Shown here: piece by piece, positions 1 to 8,059 of the stretch | Layout of the letters: every line of letters begins with the position of its first letter | Numbering within the stretch: position 1 is the first letter of the stretch | From: CAZTHL01 sp964613585 | GTDB taxonomy: Bacteria > Pseudomonadota > Alphaproteobacteria > DSM-16000 > Inquilinaceae | DNA length: 64,000 nucleotides | Direction: 5' to 3' | NCBI GenBank assembly: GCA_964613585.1 | Contig: CAZTHL010000003.1 | Span: 29,328 to 93,327, forward strand | The notes under the pieces: model-generated | What the model saw: the letters and a program-made list of their open reading frames with translations, nothing else | Database searches by the model: none | What the model was told of the DNA's origin: nothing | Made by a program: the position numbers and the translations under genes

Positions 1-126
1 CTGCGGGCTCTCAAGGCCGAGGAGCATGCCGGCATCGCCGGCGTCATCTGCGGCCGCGCCCTGTATGACGGGCGCATCGATCCCGCCGCCGCCCTCGAGG
101 TGCTGGACGGTCCGGACGAGGAATGA
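1..126 (+). CDS. hisA: HisA, phosphoribosylformimino-AICAR ribotide isomerase (3' end only)
   Basis: Partial gene: the last 41 codons and a TGA stop, with the 5' part outside the window. The fragment carries the GVICGRALYDGRID segment that closes the HisA barrel (usually GVIVGRALYDG in homologues), followed by a short variable tail. HisA isomerises ProFAR to PRFAR in the cytoplasm, and the next gene, hisF, uses that product. The hisF start lies 16 bases after the stop, so the two are surely co-transcribed. Assignment rests on the C-terminal motif and on the HisA-HisF-HisE order. Confidence 0.85.
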   Translation: MRALKAEEHAGIAGVICGRALYDGRIDPAAALEVLDGPDEE

Positions 127-142
127 CCGAAGGTCCGCAACC

Positions 143-907
143 ATGCTGAAGATGCGAGTGATCCCCTGCCTGGACGTCAAGGACGGCCGGGTCGTCAAAG
201 GCGTGAACTTCGTCGACCTGATCGACGCCGGCGACCCGGTCGAGCAGGCGCGGGTCTATGACGCGGCGGGGGCGGACGAGCTCTGCTTTCTGGACATCAC
301 GGCCTCCAGCGACGACCGCGCCATCCTGCTCGACGTGGTTCGACGCACGGCCGAGCAGGTGTTCATGCCGCTTACCGTCGGCGGCGGCGTGCGCACCGTC
401 GAGGACATCCGCGCCCTGCTGCTCGCCGGCGCCGACAAGGTGTCCATCAACACCGCCGCCGTGCACCGGCCCGACTTCGTGCGCGAGGCGGCGGAAAAGT
501 TCGGCAACCAGTGCATCGTCGTCGCCGTCGACGCCAAGGGCACCGCACCGGGTCGCTGGGAGGTGTTCACCCATGGTGGCCGCCGGCCGACCGGGCTGGA
601 CGCGATCGACTGGGCCGGCCGCATGGCGCAGTCGGGTGCCGGAGAGATCCTGCTCACCTCCATGGACCGTGACGGCACCAAGGCAGGCTTCGACGTGGCC
701 CTGACACGGGCGGTGGCGGATGCCGTTCCGGTGCCGGTCATCGCCTCAGGCGGTGTGGGCACCCTCGAGCATCTGGCCGAGGGCATTCGCGACGGTGGCG
801 CCACGGCGGTCCTGGCCGCCTCCATCTTCCATTTCGGCACCTTCTCGATCGCCGAGGCCAAAGCGCATCTGGGTGCCGCGGGCATCCCCGTGCGTCCGAC
901 CGACTAG
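143..907 (+). CDS. hisF: HisF, imidazole glycerol phosphate synthase cyclase subunit
   Basis: A 254-residue (beta/alpha)8 barrel, the usual HisF length. With HisH it turns PRFAR and ammonia into imidazole glycerol phosphate and AICAR. The catalytic aspartates are visible: D11 in CLDVKDG and D130 in VVAVDAKG. The phosphate-binding GGGVRT and ASGGVG loops are also present. The frame is open further upstream, but homologues begin near MLKMRVIPCLD, so the ATG at 143 is taken as the start. The TAG stop is immediately followed by repeat copy A, whose left terminal repeat begins within the stop codon. Confidence 0.96.
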   Translation: MLKMRVIPCLDVKDGRVVKGVNFVDLIDAGDPVEQARVYDAAGADELCFLDITASSDDRAILLDVVRRTAEQVFMPLTVGGGVRTVEDIRALLLAGADKVSINTAAVHRPDFVREAAEKFGNQCIVVAVDAKGTAPGRWEVFTHGGRRPTGLDAIDWAGRMAQSGAGEILLTSMDRDGTKAGFDVALTRAVADAVPVPVIASGGVGTLEHLAEGIRDGGATAVLAASIFHFGTFSIAEAKAHLGAAGIPVRPTD

Positions 908-1043
908 AACGTTTCCGCGTGGTGCGGAATCGGAACAGGCCCGCTCCTCCGCCCGGCCAGCCCGAGTATGCTGTCGTTGAGTGGCCGGGCGGGTGGCCGG
1001 GTGGGAGAGCGGGCCGGCGATGCCACCTAACCCGGAAACGCTC
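907..1043. repeat. Dispersed intergenic palindromic element, copy A
   Basis: A 137-bp element bounded by GAACGTTTCCG (907-917) and CGGAAACGCTC (1033-1043), which are imperfect terminal inverted repeats. Inside are GGCCAGCCCGAGTATGC and a GC-rich arm GAGCGGGCCGGCGATGCCA. The reverse complement of copy E (59941-60062) aligns along nearly the whole length. Copy A fills most of the hisF-hisE gap. No coding potential is evident. It could act as a transcript-end or processing element, or be a non-autonomous mobile element. Confidence 0.75.
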
Positions 1044-1091
1044 TTCCATTCCCGTCGGGCTCAGAGACTGCAACCGGGGGAAACGACAGGC

Positions 1092-1445
1092 ATGCACGGC
1101 GATATAGCCATCCTTGAACGGCTTTACGCCATCGTGGCGGCGCGCCGTGGCGGTGATCCGGCCACCAGCCACACGGCACGGCTGTTCTCCCGCGGCACCG
1201 GGCATATCGCCCAGAAAGTCGGTGAGGAGGCCGTCGAGATTGTGGTCGAGGCGGTGGCCCGGCGACCTGAGGGCGTGGTGGCCGAAAGCGCCGACCTCCT
1301 CTATCACCTCCTCGTGCTCTGGGCCGATGCCGGAGTCACTCCCGATCAAGTCTGGGCGGCGCTGGAGCGTCGTGAGGGGACCAGCGGGGTGGCCGAGAAG
1401 GCGGCCCGCGCGGGCGACCGCATCGGGCCAAAGGCTTCTGACTGA
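1092..1445 (+). CDS. hisE: HisE, phosphoribosyl-ATP pyrophosphatase
   Basis: A 117-residue protein of the all-alpha NTP-pyrophosphohydrolase (MazG-like) family, slightly longer than typical HisE (about 105). It hydrolyses PR-ATP to PR-AMP, the second step of histidine synthesis. Diagnostic segments are TARLFSRGTGHIAQKVGEEA and ESADLLYHLLVLWAD; the KxxEE and ESAD acidic residues bind Mg2+. The ATG at 1092 is chosen because homologues start just before the LERLYAIV helix. There is no fused HisI domain, so HisI must be encoded elsewhere. The gene is separated from hisF by repeat copy A. Confidence 0.93.
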   Translation: MHGDIAILERLYAIVAARRGGDPATSHTARLFSRGTGHIAQKVGEEAVEIVVEAVARRPEGVVAESADLLYHLLVLWADAGVTPDQVWAALERREGTSGVAEKAARAGDRIGPKASD

Positions 1446-1618
1446 TGGTCAATCCAGATGATTCCGGCACCGGCACGATGGCCCGAAGGCCCGGCCGGCA
1501 CGGCGTCGCGAGACGGCGGCGATCCGAAACGCATTCGTCCAACACCATGCAGGGTGACCGGGCGCTGCCTCACCGTCAGCGCACCATCGACCGCACCAAG
1601 CCGGGAGGAGACGCGGCC

Positions 1619-1984
1619 ATGGCCTATGATTCGGACAATGTCTTTGCCAGGATCCTCCGCGGGGAGATCCCGTGCAGCAAGGTCTACGAGGACGACTACG
1701 CCTTGGCGTTCAATGACATCGCGCCCAAGGCGCCCATCCACGTGCTGGTCATCCCGAAGGGCGCCTACGAGTCGATGGACGACTTCACGGCGAACGCGTC
1801 CGAGGCGGAGATCGCGGGTCTGTTTCGTGCCGTCGGCACGGTGGCCCGGCAGATTGGCGCCATCGAAGGCGGGTATCGCCTGCTGTCGAACTGCGGACGG
1901 AACGGCCACCAGGAGGTGCCGCATCTGCATATCCATGTCTTTGGCGGCCGTCCCCTCGGACCGATGTTGTCTCCCGTGTCCTAG
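1619..1984 (+). CDS. HIT-family nucleotide-binding hydrolase (HINT type)
   Basis: A 121-residue histidine-triad protein, full length for the HINT branch. The triad HLHIH is at residues 102-106, with H104 the expected nucleophile, and it is preceded by the family NCGRNGHQEVPH segment. Members hydrolyse nucleoside phosphoramidates and related adenylates; the physiological substrate here is unknown. The frame extends upstream, but the ATG at 1619 has a good ribosome-binding site (GGGAGGAG near 1602) and matches the homologous N-terminus (DNVFARILRGEIP). In many alphaproteobacteria a HIT gene follows hisE, as here. Confidence 0.93.
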   Translation: MAYDSDNVFARILRGEIPCSKVYEDDYALAFNDIAPKAPIHVLVIPKGAYESMDDFTANASEAEIAGLFRAVGTVARQIGAIEGGYRLLSNCGRNGHQEVPHLHIHVFGGRPLGPMLSPVS

Positions 1985-1996
1985 GATCCGGACGCC

Positions 1997-3886
1997 ATGA
2001 TGCCAGCCGTCCGGCAGATGGCCCTCCCGTCCGAAACGGCGGCGAAGCCGGACCCTCGGCGCCGGACGGTGCCGCTCGCGGTGCTGCTCGCCGCGATGAT
2101 TGGCGCACTGGTCGCGGTCAGCGTGCTCGCTGTCCTCGCCATCGGCTGGCGGGTCGGTGTGCGCAACACCGACGAGCTGCTGCGCGACAAGGCTGAACTG
2201 ATCGTCACCCTGACCGAGACCGTGCTGCGCGACTATCTCGATCCGGCTCAAAGCCAAGTGCTCTTCCTGGCCGAGCGGATCGAGTCCCGCGCCATCGATC
2301 CACGGGACCCACAGATCTGGCGGCAGGCGTCCGCGGCGGCGCTGGCCGGCACGCCGCAGGTGATCTCCCTCGTCTACTTCGACGCCGACCTTCGGCTCAC
2401 CGGGGTGGGCCGCGTCGACGGCGCCCTGGTCACCATCGACCTCGACCGGAGCGATCTCGCCAGTGCCCGCCGCGCCTGGGCCGAGACGTCCCGCCGCGAC
2501 GCGCCCTACTGGGGCGAGGTCGTCTATCTCGCGCCGCGCGCCACCACGGCGCTGAACATCCGGCAAGGAGTCCGTGCACCGGACGGCCGGCTGACCGGCA
2601 TCGTGATCGCCACCGTGAGCATCGGCGATGTTTCCCGTCACCTGGAAGGGCTGGAACGCCAGACGCCTGGCCAGACGCCCTTCATCCTCTACGGCGAGGA
2701 TGAGGTGCTCGCTCACCGGCGGCTCTTGAGCCACGACATTCCGCTTTCCGAGCAGGAGCCGTTGCCGTCGTTGACCGAGATTGGCGATCCCGTCGTGGCC
2801 GCCTTGTCCGGCGCTCGCCGGAGGCTCACCGGAGCCGATACGGTCGAGAGCCAGGCCATCGAAAGCGGCGGATCCGAATACATCGTGCTGTACCGGGCTC
2901 TGGACGGGTACGGTCCACGCAGCTTGGTCATCGGCACCTACTTTCCCCGTGAGGAGGTGGCCCAGGAACGGACGCGGCTGGTCCGTTCCGGAATCGCCGG
3001 CCTTTCCGTCGCCGGTCTTGCCATTGGAGCCGGCATACTGATGGGGCGTGCCATCGCACGCCCGGTCCAGCGGCTGGCGGACGCCGCTTCCCGGGTCGGA
3101 TCCCTCGAGTTCGAGGAAGTGGGCCACCTCCCCGGCAGCCGGGTTCGTGAGCTCGACAGTCAGGCGCGCGCGTTCAATACGATGCTGGCCGGCTTGCGAT
3201 GGTTCGAAACCTATGTGCCGCGCCAGCTGGTCAGCCGGCTGCTCCGGCACGGCCGGCAGGCCGAGACCTCGGTCGAACGCGACCTCACGGTGATGTTTAC
3301 AGACATCGCCGGCTTCACCGCGGCCAGCGAGCGGTTCGGCGCGGCGCAGACGGCGGCTTTCCTCAACGATCACTTTGCGCTGCTCGCCCGCTGCGTTGAG
3401 TCCGAGGGCGGAACCATCGACAAGTTCATCGGTGATGCGTTGATGGCGTTCTGGGGCGCGCCCGAGGAGCAGCCCGATCACGCGAGGCGGGCCTGCCGTG
3501 CCGCCTGTGCCATCGCCCGCGCGGTGTCGTTGGACAACCAGGACCGGACGGCGCGAGGCCGGCCCGCGGTGCGGGTTCGGATCGGCCTGCACACCGGTCG
3601 CATGGTGGTGGGCAACATTGGCGCACCCTCACGCATGAACTACACGATTGTCGGAGACCCGGTGAACACCGGCCAACGGCTGGAGCAACTCGGCAAGGTC
3701 CTGGCAGCCGGGGACGAAGCGGTGACGATTCTCCTGAGCGGCGACACGGCTGCCCAAGCGCTTCAAGGCCAAGGTTGTCCGAGCTTCCTCCTGCAAGACT
3801 GCGGGGACCAGCAGCTTCGCGGCAGGCGGGCGCCGATCCGGGTGTTCCGGTTGCGTCCGCACGACCTTGAGCCAACTTTGTCTTGA
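1997..3886 (+). CDS. Membrane-bound class III adenylate/guanylate cyclase with extracytoplasmic sensor
   Basis: A 629-residue protein: a transmembrane helix near residues 27-51, an extracytoplasmic sensor region (about 52-335), a second helix (about 336-356), a HAMP-like linker and a C-terminal class III cyclase domain (about 430-610). Catalytic residues are present: metal aspartates D436 (FTDIAGFT) and D480 (GDALMAFW), purine-specifying K476, and transition-state N557 and R561 (VNTGQR). It should make cAMP (less likely cGMP) in response to a periplasmic signal. It starts 12 bases after the HIT stop. The ligand cannot be inferred. ATG codons at 1997 and 2000 are both possible starts. Confidence 0.9.
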   Translation: MMPAVRQMALPSETAAKPDPRRRTVPLAVLLAAMIGALVAVSVLAVLAIGWRVGVRNTDELLRDKAELIVTLTETVLRDYLDPAQSQVLFLAERIESRAIDPRDPQIWRQASAAALAGTPQVISLVYFDADLRLTGVGRVDGALVTIDLDRSDLASARRAWAETSRRDAPYWGEVVYLAPRATTALNIRQGVRAPDGRLTGIVIATVSIGDVSRHLEGLERQTPGQTPFILYGEDEVLAHRRLLSHDIPLSEQEPLPSLTEIGDPVVAALSGARRRLTGADTVESQAIESGGSEYIVLYRALDGYGPRSLVIGTYFPREEVAQERTRLVRSGIAGLSVAGLAIGAGILMGRAIARPVQRLADAASRVGSLEFEEVGHLPGSRVRELDSQARAFNTMLAGLRWFETYVPRQLVSRLLRHGRQAETSVERDLTVMFTDIAGFTAASERFGAAQTAAFLNDHFALLARCVESEGGTIDKFIGDALMAFWGAPEEQPDHARRACRAACAIARAVSLDNQDRTARGRPAVRVRIGLHTGRMVVGNIGAPSRMNYTIVGDPVNTGQRLEQLGKVLAAGDEAVTILLSGDTAAQALQGQGCPSFLLQDCGDQQLRGRRAPIRVFRLRPHDLEPTLS

Positions 3887-4086
3887 GTTGAGGGTTACGA
3901 CAGGGCGGCCGCCGCGGCCACCTTGGATCGCGCCGGAGGACCGGGAAGCCCCGGCGCGTGCACCGCCAACCTCGAAAAGTCGGACTTCGGAGGACTTCGC
4001 TTCTTGCCAAAAGAACAGTTTGACGGCCAAAGATCCGGACTGTCCTGGACAACACCCATGCCCGCGCGTGACAAAGGGCTCTTTGG

Positions 4087-4752
4087 ATGATGGCGGGGCC
4101 GATCCACGGCGCGGCGCTGGGGCGCCCAGGCGGATCGAAGCTGCATTCCGAGGCATGCGAGCGGAATTCCGGACCGATCCTGCGCGCCTTGAGGGATACC
4201 TTGCCGGACACCGGACTGGTGCTGGAGATCGCCTGCGGAACGGGCCAGCACGCCGCTTACTTCGCACCGCGGCTGCCCCACCTCACCTGGCTGCCAACCG
4301 ATGCCGACGAAGCGATGCTGGCAAGCGCGCAGGCATGGCGCGCGGACGTCGAGGCTGCCAATCTCCGGAAGCCCATGAAGCTGGACGTGCTCGATGAGCC
4401 CTGGCCGCTCGACGCTGGGACGTCTCTCAGCGCCATCGTGGCATCCAACCTTATCCATATCGCGCCCTGGCCGGTGTGTCAGGCGTTGCTCCGCCAGGCA
4501 CAGCATTGGCTGCCGGAGGGTGGCGTGTTGTTCCTCTATGGTCCGTTCCATCGTGGCGGCCGGCCGACAGCCCCCAGCAATGTCGCCTTCGACATGTTCC
4601 TGAGGTCGGAAAACCCCCAGTGGGGGTTGCGCAATCTCGAGACTGTCCTGTCCCTGGCGGGGGAGCTTGGTCTTTCCTTCATGAGGACCATCGACATGCC
4701 GGCGAACAACCTGGCAGTGGTCATGGAGCGGGACAGCAGCGCCGCGGGCTGA
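4087..4752 (+). CDS. DUF938 (UPF0585) family SAM-dependent methyltransferase-like protein
   Basis: A 221-residue protein matching the DUF938 family along its length: RNSGPILRALRDTLP, the SAM-binding glycine motif LEIACGTGQHAAYFA, SNLIHIAPW, LYGPFHRGGR and the C-terminal MPANNLAVVMER. The fold is a class I methyltransferase, but no substrate has been established for the family to my knowledge. It stands alone on the plus strand between the cyclase and the gap region. There is no clear Shine-Dalgarno sequence before the tandem ATGs at 4087 and 4090. Confidence 0.88.
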   Translation: MMAGPIHGAALGRPGGSKLHSEACERNSGPILRALRDTLPDTGLVLEIACGTGQHAAYFAPRLPHLTWLPTDADEAMLASAQAWRADVEAANLRKPMKLDVLDEPWPLDAGTSLSAIVASNLIHIAPWPVCQALLRQAQHWLPEGGVLFLYGPFHRGGRPTAPSNVAFDMFLRSENPQWGLRNLETVLSLAGELGLSFMRTIDMPANNLAVVMERDSSAAG

Positions 4753-5066
4753 GGCGCGCTTTGCCGACCGTCAAGAGCCGCGATGCCCTGCGACCGCGAT
4801 CCGACCCCGCATCGCATTGCATCGGGGATCCAAGCCGTTGACACTGGCGGGTCGTTGCCGATCGACGGGCCAGCACCGACCCGCTCCNNNNNNNNNNNNN
4901 NNNNNNNNNNNNNNNNNNNNNNNNNNNNNNNNNNNNNNNNNNNNNNNNNNNNNNNNNNNNNNNNNNNNNNNNNNNNNNNNNNNNNNNCCCGCTCCATCCA
5001 AGCGGACTGTTGTTGTGTGGCCGGGCGGGGGAGCGGGCCGGCGACGCCACCTGAGCCGGAAACGCT
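4753..5066. other. Non-coding stretch with a 100-N scaffold gap bracketed by repeat-like sequence (copy B)
   Basis: Positions 4888-4987 are exactly 100 N, the conventional mark for a gap of unknown size. The left flank ends and the right flank begins with the same 8 bases, CCCGCTCC. The right flank (4988-5067) is a clear part-copy of the dispersed element, ending CGGAAACGCTC at 5057-5067. The left flank from about 4850 (GTCGTTGCCG...ACGGGCC) resembles the opposite arm of the element. No gene is seen in the resolved bases. Unknown sequence, possibly genes, may be missing here. Confidence 0.8.
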
Positions 5067-5067
5067 C
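4988..5067. repeat. Dispersed intergenic palindromic element, copy B (interrupted by the gap)
   Basis: After the N run the sequence reads CCCGCTCC, then TGGCCGGGCGGGGGAGCGGG, CCGGCGACGCCACCTGAGC and the terminal CGGAAACGCTC (5057-5067). It is nearly identical to the right arm of copy A. The last C is also part of the reverse-strand TAG stop of the small gene at 5067-5216. Confidence 0.7.
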
Positions 5068-5216
5068 TAGCGGACGTCACCGACCTCCACCATCGGAAGT
5101 GATTGTGCCGGGATCTCCGCCGCGGTGCTGAAGCCGGTGACCCAGAGAGTCGTCCCAACCACCGTGGTGCCGATGATCAGGGCCTTGTGGAACCAGCGAC
5201 GCAGGATCGTGAACAT
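5067..5216 (-). CDS. Small single-pass membrane or secreted protein, 49 residues, unrecognised
   Basis: A 49-codon reading frame beginning MFTILRRWFHKALI. It has a basic N-terminus, one hydrophobic stretch (about residues 11-29, ALIIGTTVVGTTLWVTGF) and a possible signal-peptidase site near STAAEI. The ATG at 5216 has GGAG eight bases upstream, in AACATGGAGATCAAGTC. Its stop codon is contributed by repeat copy B, so the C-terminus may have been altered by insertion of the element. No homologue recognised. It is downstream of and co-oriented with smr, about 130 bases away. Confidence 0.45.
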   Translation of the reverse strand: MFTILRRWFHKALIIGTTVVGTTLWVTGFSTAAEIPAQSLPMVEVGDVR

Positions 5217-5346
5217 GACTTGATCTCCATGTTGGCAATCGATTGTCAACTTGACCACCCAAACGTGCGCATTCTTGTTGTCACATGCAAATCACAGGCT
5301 CGATAGGCCGGCGTGGATGCCGCGTCGCTTCAGGTCGTCACACCGG

Positions 5347-5910
5347 TCAGAGGGCACGCCGCCGCTTCAGCAGCACGTAGAGGGCTCCTTCACCGCCATC
5401 CCGTGGCTGCGCCGGCTGCCAAGCCAGCACCTTCTCGCGCAGCGGCGTCTCGGAAAGCCAGCGCGGCACGGACTGGCGCAGCACCCCGCCAGCCTGCTCC
5501 TCGCCGCGACGAAAGGTGCCCTTGCCGGTGATGACGAGCACGACGCGGCGATCGTGGCGATGGCAATGCTCAAGATAGCCGAGCAAGGCATGATGAGCCT
5601 CGGCCTTGGTCATGCCGTGGAGATCGATCCGCGCCGCGATCGACAGTCTTCCGCGACGCAGCCGATCGGCCGTCCGCCGGTCAAGCTGGTGCGGCTGACC
5701 CGGCAGTCCACGCGCGGCCGCGCCTGTAGGCAGGGTCTCCAGAGGGCGCGCCGCCGCCGGCTCTGCTGCGGGCAGGCTGGGAGTGGGCTCACGCCTCGGC
5801 CCGGCGTGCAGAGGCACCCGGCCGATCAAGGGCTCGACATCCCGGGTCACCTGCCGCCAAAGTCGACGCTCCTCCTCGGAGAGTTCTCGAGATTGCCGGA
5901 TCCGGGACAT
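5347..5910 (-). CDS. Smr-domain protein (MutS2 C-terminal-type nuclease domain)
   Basis: A 187-residue protein with a poorly conserved, proline/alanine-rich first half and a C-terminal Smr domain (about 92-185). Domain hallmarks are RIDLHGMTKAEA, VLVITGKG and GGEGALYVLLKRR. Smr domains bind or nick DNA or RNA; for these stand-alone alphaproteobacterial proteins the role is not settled. The ATG starts 3 bases after the lutC stop, so it is read as the last gene of a lutABC-smr transcript. In related genomes this gene usually follows tim44 and mltA instead. Confidence 0.9.
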   Translation of the reverse strand: MSRIRQSRELSEEERRLWRQVTRDVEPLIGRVPLHAGPRREPTPSLPAAEPAAARPLETLPTGAAARGLPGQPHQLDRRTADRLRRGRLSIAARIDLHGMTKAEAHHALLGYLEHCHRHDRRVVLVITGKGTFRRGEEQAGGVLRQSVPRWLSETPLREKVLAWQPAQPRDGGEGALYVLLKRRRAL

Positions 5911-5913
5911 GGG

Positions 5914-6591
5914 TCATTCGTCGCTGCCGTCCACCAGCACAATATGGAGACGGCGCGGTCCATGGGCCCCAAGCTGGATCTTCTGCTCGATGTCGCCGGT
6001 CCGCGAGGGTCCGGTGATCAGGTTGACGGTCCGCGGAATCGGCCCGGTCTGGCGCAGCCGGTCCCAGGCCTCCTCGAGCGGCCCGACAATCCGGCTTTGC
6101 CGCAGAACCACGATGTGATTGTCCGGCAGGAAGTTTAGCGTGGTCGGGCTGGTCGGCCCTGAGGCAAGCAGCAGTGTGCCGGTCTCGGCCACTCCGACTA
6201 TCGCCCCGGTCACGCTGGTCAGCTCATCTCCCCGGGCCCGACCGATCGAGATGTCCAAAGTCGGCCGGCGCGCCCAGTCGATGGCCGTGAGATCCGGATC
6301 CGGCGCGAGACGTATCGCTGCCGGCAGGTTTGCCGCCGCCAAGAACATGGCCACGGCATCGGGCAGACCGTTGAGCGCGTTGATCCGCGCCACCGTGGCC
6401 GCCACGTCCTGGGCCTTCTTCACGAACAGCTCGACGAGCTCGGCCGTGGGCAGATTGGTGCGTTCCGGAACAGTCCCGCGCGGCCGTGAGGCCAAGCGCT
6501 CCCGGGCCTCCAGGGCGGCGTCTTCCGTCAGGGGGCCACGTCCGAGCGAGCGGCGAATGCCGGCCAGGATTTGGTCTCGCGCCTCGTTCAT
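5914..6591 (-). CDS. lutC: LutC-type LUD-domain protein, lactate utilisation
   Basis: A 225-residue LUD (DUF162) protein. Visible family segments include the N-terminal ARDQILAGIRRSLG helix, SVTGAIVGVAETGTLLLASG and the C-terminal TGPSRTGDIEQKIQLGAHGP motif, the LUD signature. LutC is part of the iron-sulfur LutABC system that oxidises L-lactate to pyruvate. It begins 3 bases after the lutB stop and is followed at 3 bases by smr, so the genes are tightly coupled. Confidence 0.94.
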   Translation of the reverse strand: MNEARDQILAGIRRSLGRGPLTEDAALEARERLASRPRGTVPERTNLPTAELVELFVKKAQDVAATVARINALNGLPDAVAMFLAAANLPAAIRLAPDPDLTAIDWARRPTLDISIGRARGDELTSVTGAIVGVAETGTLLLASGPTSPTTLNFLPDNHIVVLRQSRIVGPLEEAWDRLRQTGPIPRTVNLITGPSRTGDIEQKIQLGAHGPRRLHIVLVDGSDE

Positions 6592-6594
6592 GGC

Positions 6595-8019
6595 TCACAC
6601 GGCCCGGTGAGGCCGCTTGGCCCACGCCTGCTGAAACGTGGGGCCCTCGGGGGCCGGCATGTCCCGCCAGTCCGTCCAGCCGCCGGCCAGCGGAAGCCGG
6701 CGGAAACGACCGCGGCGTTCGCCAAGGCGCCCGAGCGCGCCGCTCACCACGGTGGCGATCAAGCGATAAAGGCGTGGCCGGCGCGCTGCCCAGGCCCAAA
6801 GCGCCAGGCTCCAGCGAGCCACGGGCGGGGACACCTTCTCCTCGTGCTCCCGGACCCGCCAGTGCCTCATGATCTTGGGCAGCGGAATCTTCATTGGGCA
6901 AACGCTCTCGCAACGACCGCAGAACGTGGAAGCGTTGGGGAGGTGCCGTGCCTCCGCCACGCCGATCATTGCCGGGTCGAGCGCCGCGCCGATCGGGCCC
7001 GGCACGACCCAGCCATAGGCATGGCCCCCGACCGCGGCATAGATCGGGCAGTGATTCATGCAGGCGCCGCACCGGATGCAGCGCAGCACCTCCGCGGCCT
7101 CGGTGCCGAGCAGGGCCGAGCGCCCGTTGTCCAGCAGCACGACATCGAACGCTTCAGGGCCGTCATGATCATCGGCCCGGCGCGGACCCGTGGAGGCCGT
7201 CGTATAGGCGCTCATCTCCTGACCAGTGGCCGAGCGGGCCAGCAGACGGAGGATCGTGGCCGCGTCCTCAAGGGTCGGAACCACCTTCTCGATCGAGGCC
7301 AGAACGATATGCCGGCGGGGCAGCGCCTGACTCAAATCACCGTTGCCTTCATTGGTCACGATGATTGTCGAGCCGGTTTCAGCGATCAGGAAGTTCGCGC
7401 CGGTGATGCCGACGTCCGCGGCCAGGAACTTGGACCGCAGCACGGCGCGCGCCTCGTCGCAGAGAGCGCGTGGCTCGTCGAGCCGCCGGTCGGCGTCCAG
7501 ATGGCCATGCGCGGCGTGGAAGCTTTCAGCAACCTGCTCCTTGGTGAGGTGCAGGGCAGGTGCAATGATGTGACTCGGCGGCTCCTTGCGAAGCTGGATG
7601 ATGTATTCGCCCAGGTCGGTCTCGATAGGCGCCAACCCGTGTGCGATCAGATGATCGTTGAGCGCGATCTCCTCGGCGACCATCGACTTGCCCTTCGCGA
7701 TGGTGCTGGCCCCGACATCCCGGCACAGGCCGGTGATGATGTCGCGTGCCTCCGAGGCCGTCCGAGCCCAATGGACCCGACCCCCTGAGGCCACCACCCG
7801 TTGTTCGAAGATCTCCAGGTAAAGGTCCAGGTGCGCCAGGGTGAAGGTCTTGATCGCCGTCGCCTCGTCGCGCAGCTGCTCATGTTCCGGCAGGTTGGCA
7901 AGCGCCCGCGCCCGCTTCTGCTGAAAGCCTTCCTTGATGTTGCGGAGAGCCTTGCGCAGCGTGTCGTCGGCCATGGCCGCGTGCGCGTTTTCCCGAAAGG
8001 CATGGCTGTTGGGCTGCAT
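6595..8019 (-). CDS. lutB: LutB-type iron-sulfur protein, lactate utilisation
   Basis: A 475-residue protein with an N-terminal LUD domain and a C-terminal di-cluster ferredoxin region. The cysteine sets are CIRCGACMNHCPIY (about residue 312) and CGRCESVCPMKIP (about 365), expected to hold two [4Fe-4S] clusters, followed by a DUF3390-like C-terminus. Other family text: ITGANFLIAETGSTIIVTNEG. The frame is open further upstream, but the ATG at 8019 is preceded by GGAGAG at good spacing and fits the usual N-terminus. It is the middle gene of lutABC. Confidence 0.94.
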   Translation of the reverse strand: MQPNSHAFRENAHAAMADDTLRKALRNIKEGFQQKRARALANLPEHEQLRDEATAIKTFTLAHLDLYLEIFEQRVVASGGRVHWARTASEARDIITGLCRDVGASTIAKGKSMVAEEIALNDHLIAHGLAPIETDLGEYIIQLRKEPPSHIIAPALHLTKEQVAESFHAAHGHLDADRRLDEPRALCDEARAVLRSKFLAADVGITGANFLIAETGSTIIVTNEGNGDLSQALPRRHIVLASIEKVVPTLEDAATILRLLARSATGQEMSAYTTASTGPRRADDHDGPEAFDVVLLDNGRSALLGTEAAEVLRCIRCGACMNHCPIYAAVGGHAYGWVVPGPIGAALDPAMIGVAEARHLPNASTFCGRCESVCPMKIPLPKIMRHWRVREHEEKVSPPVARWSLALWAWAARRPRLYRLIATVVSGALGRLGERRGRFRRLPLAGGWTDWRDMPAPEGPTFQQAWAKRPHRAV

Positions 8020-8059
8020 GGGGTCTCTCCGCGGCGATCCTCTGCTGAGCGTCCTGAGA

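Noticed and set aside
1346..3592. A 748-codon minus-strand open frame over the cyclase gene
   Set aside because: Long antisense frames are expected at this GC content; the plus strand encodes a cyclase with all catalytic motifs.
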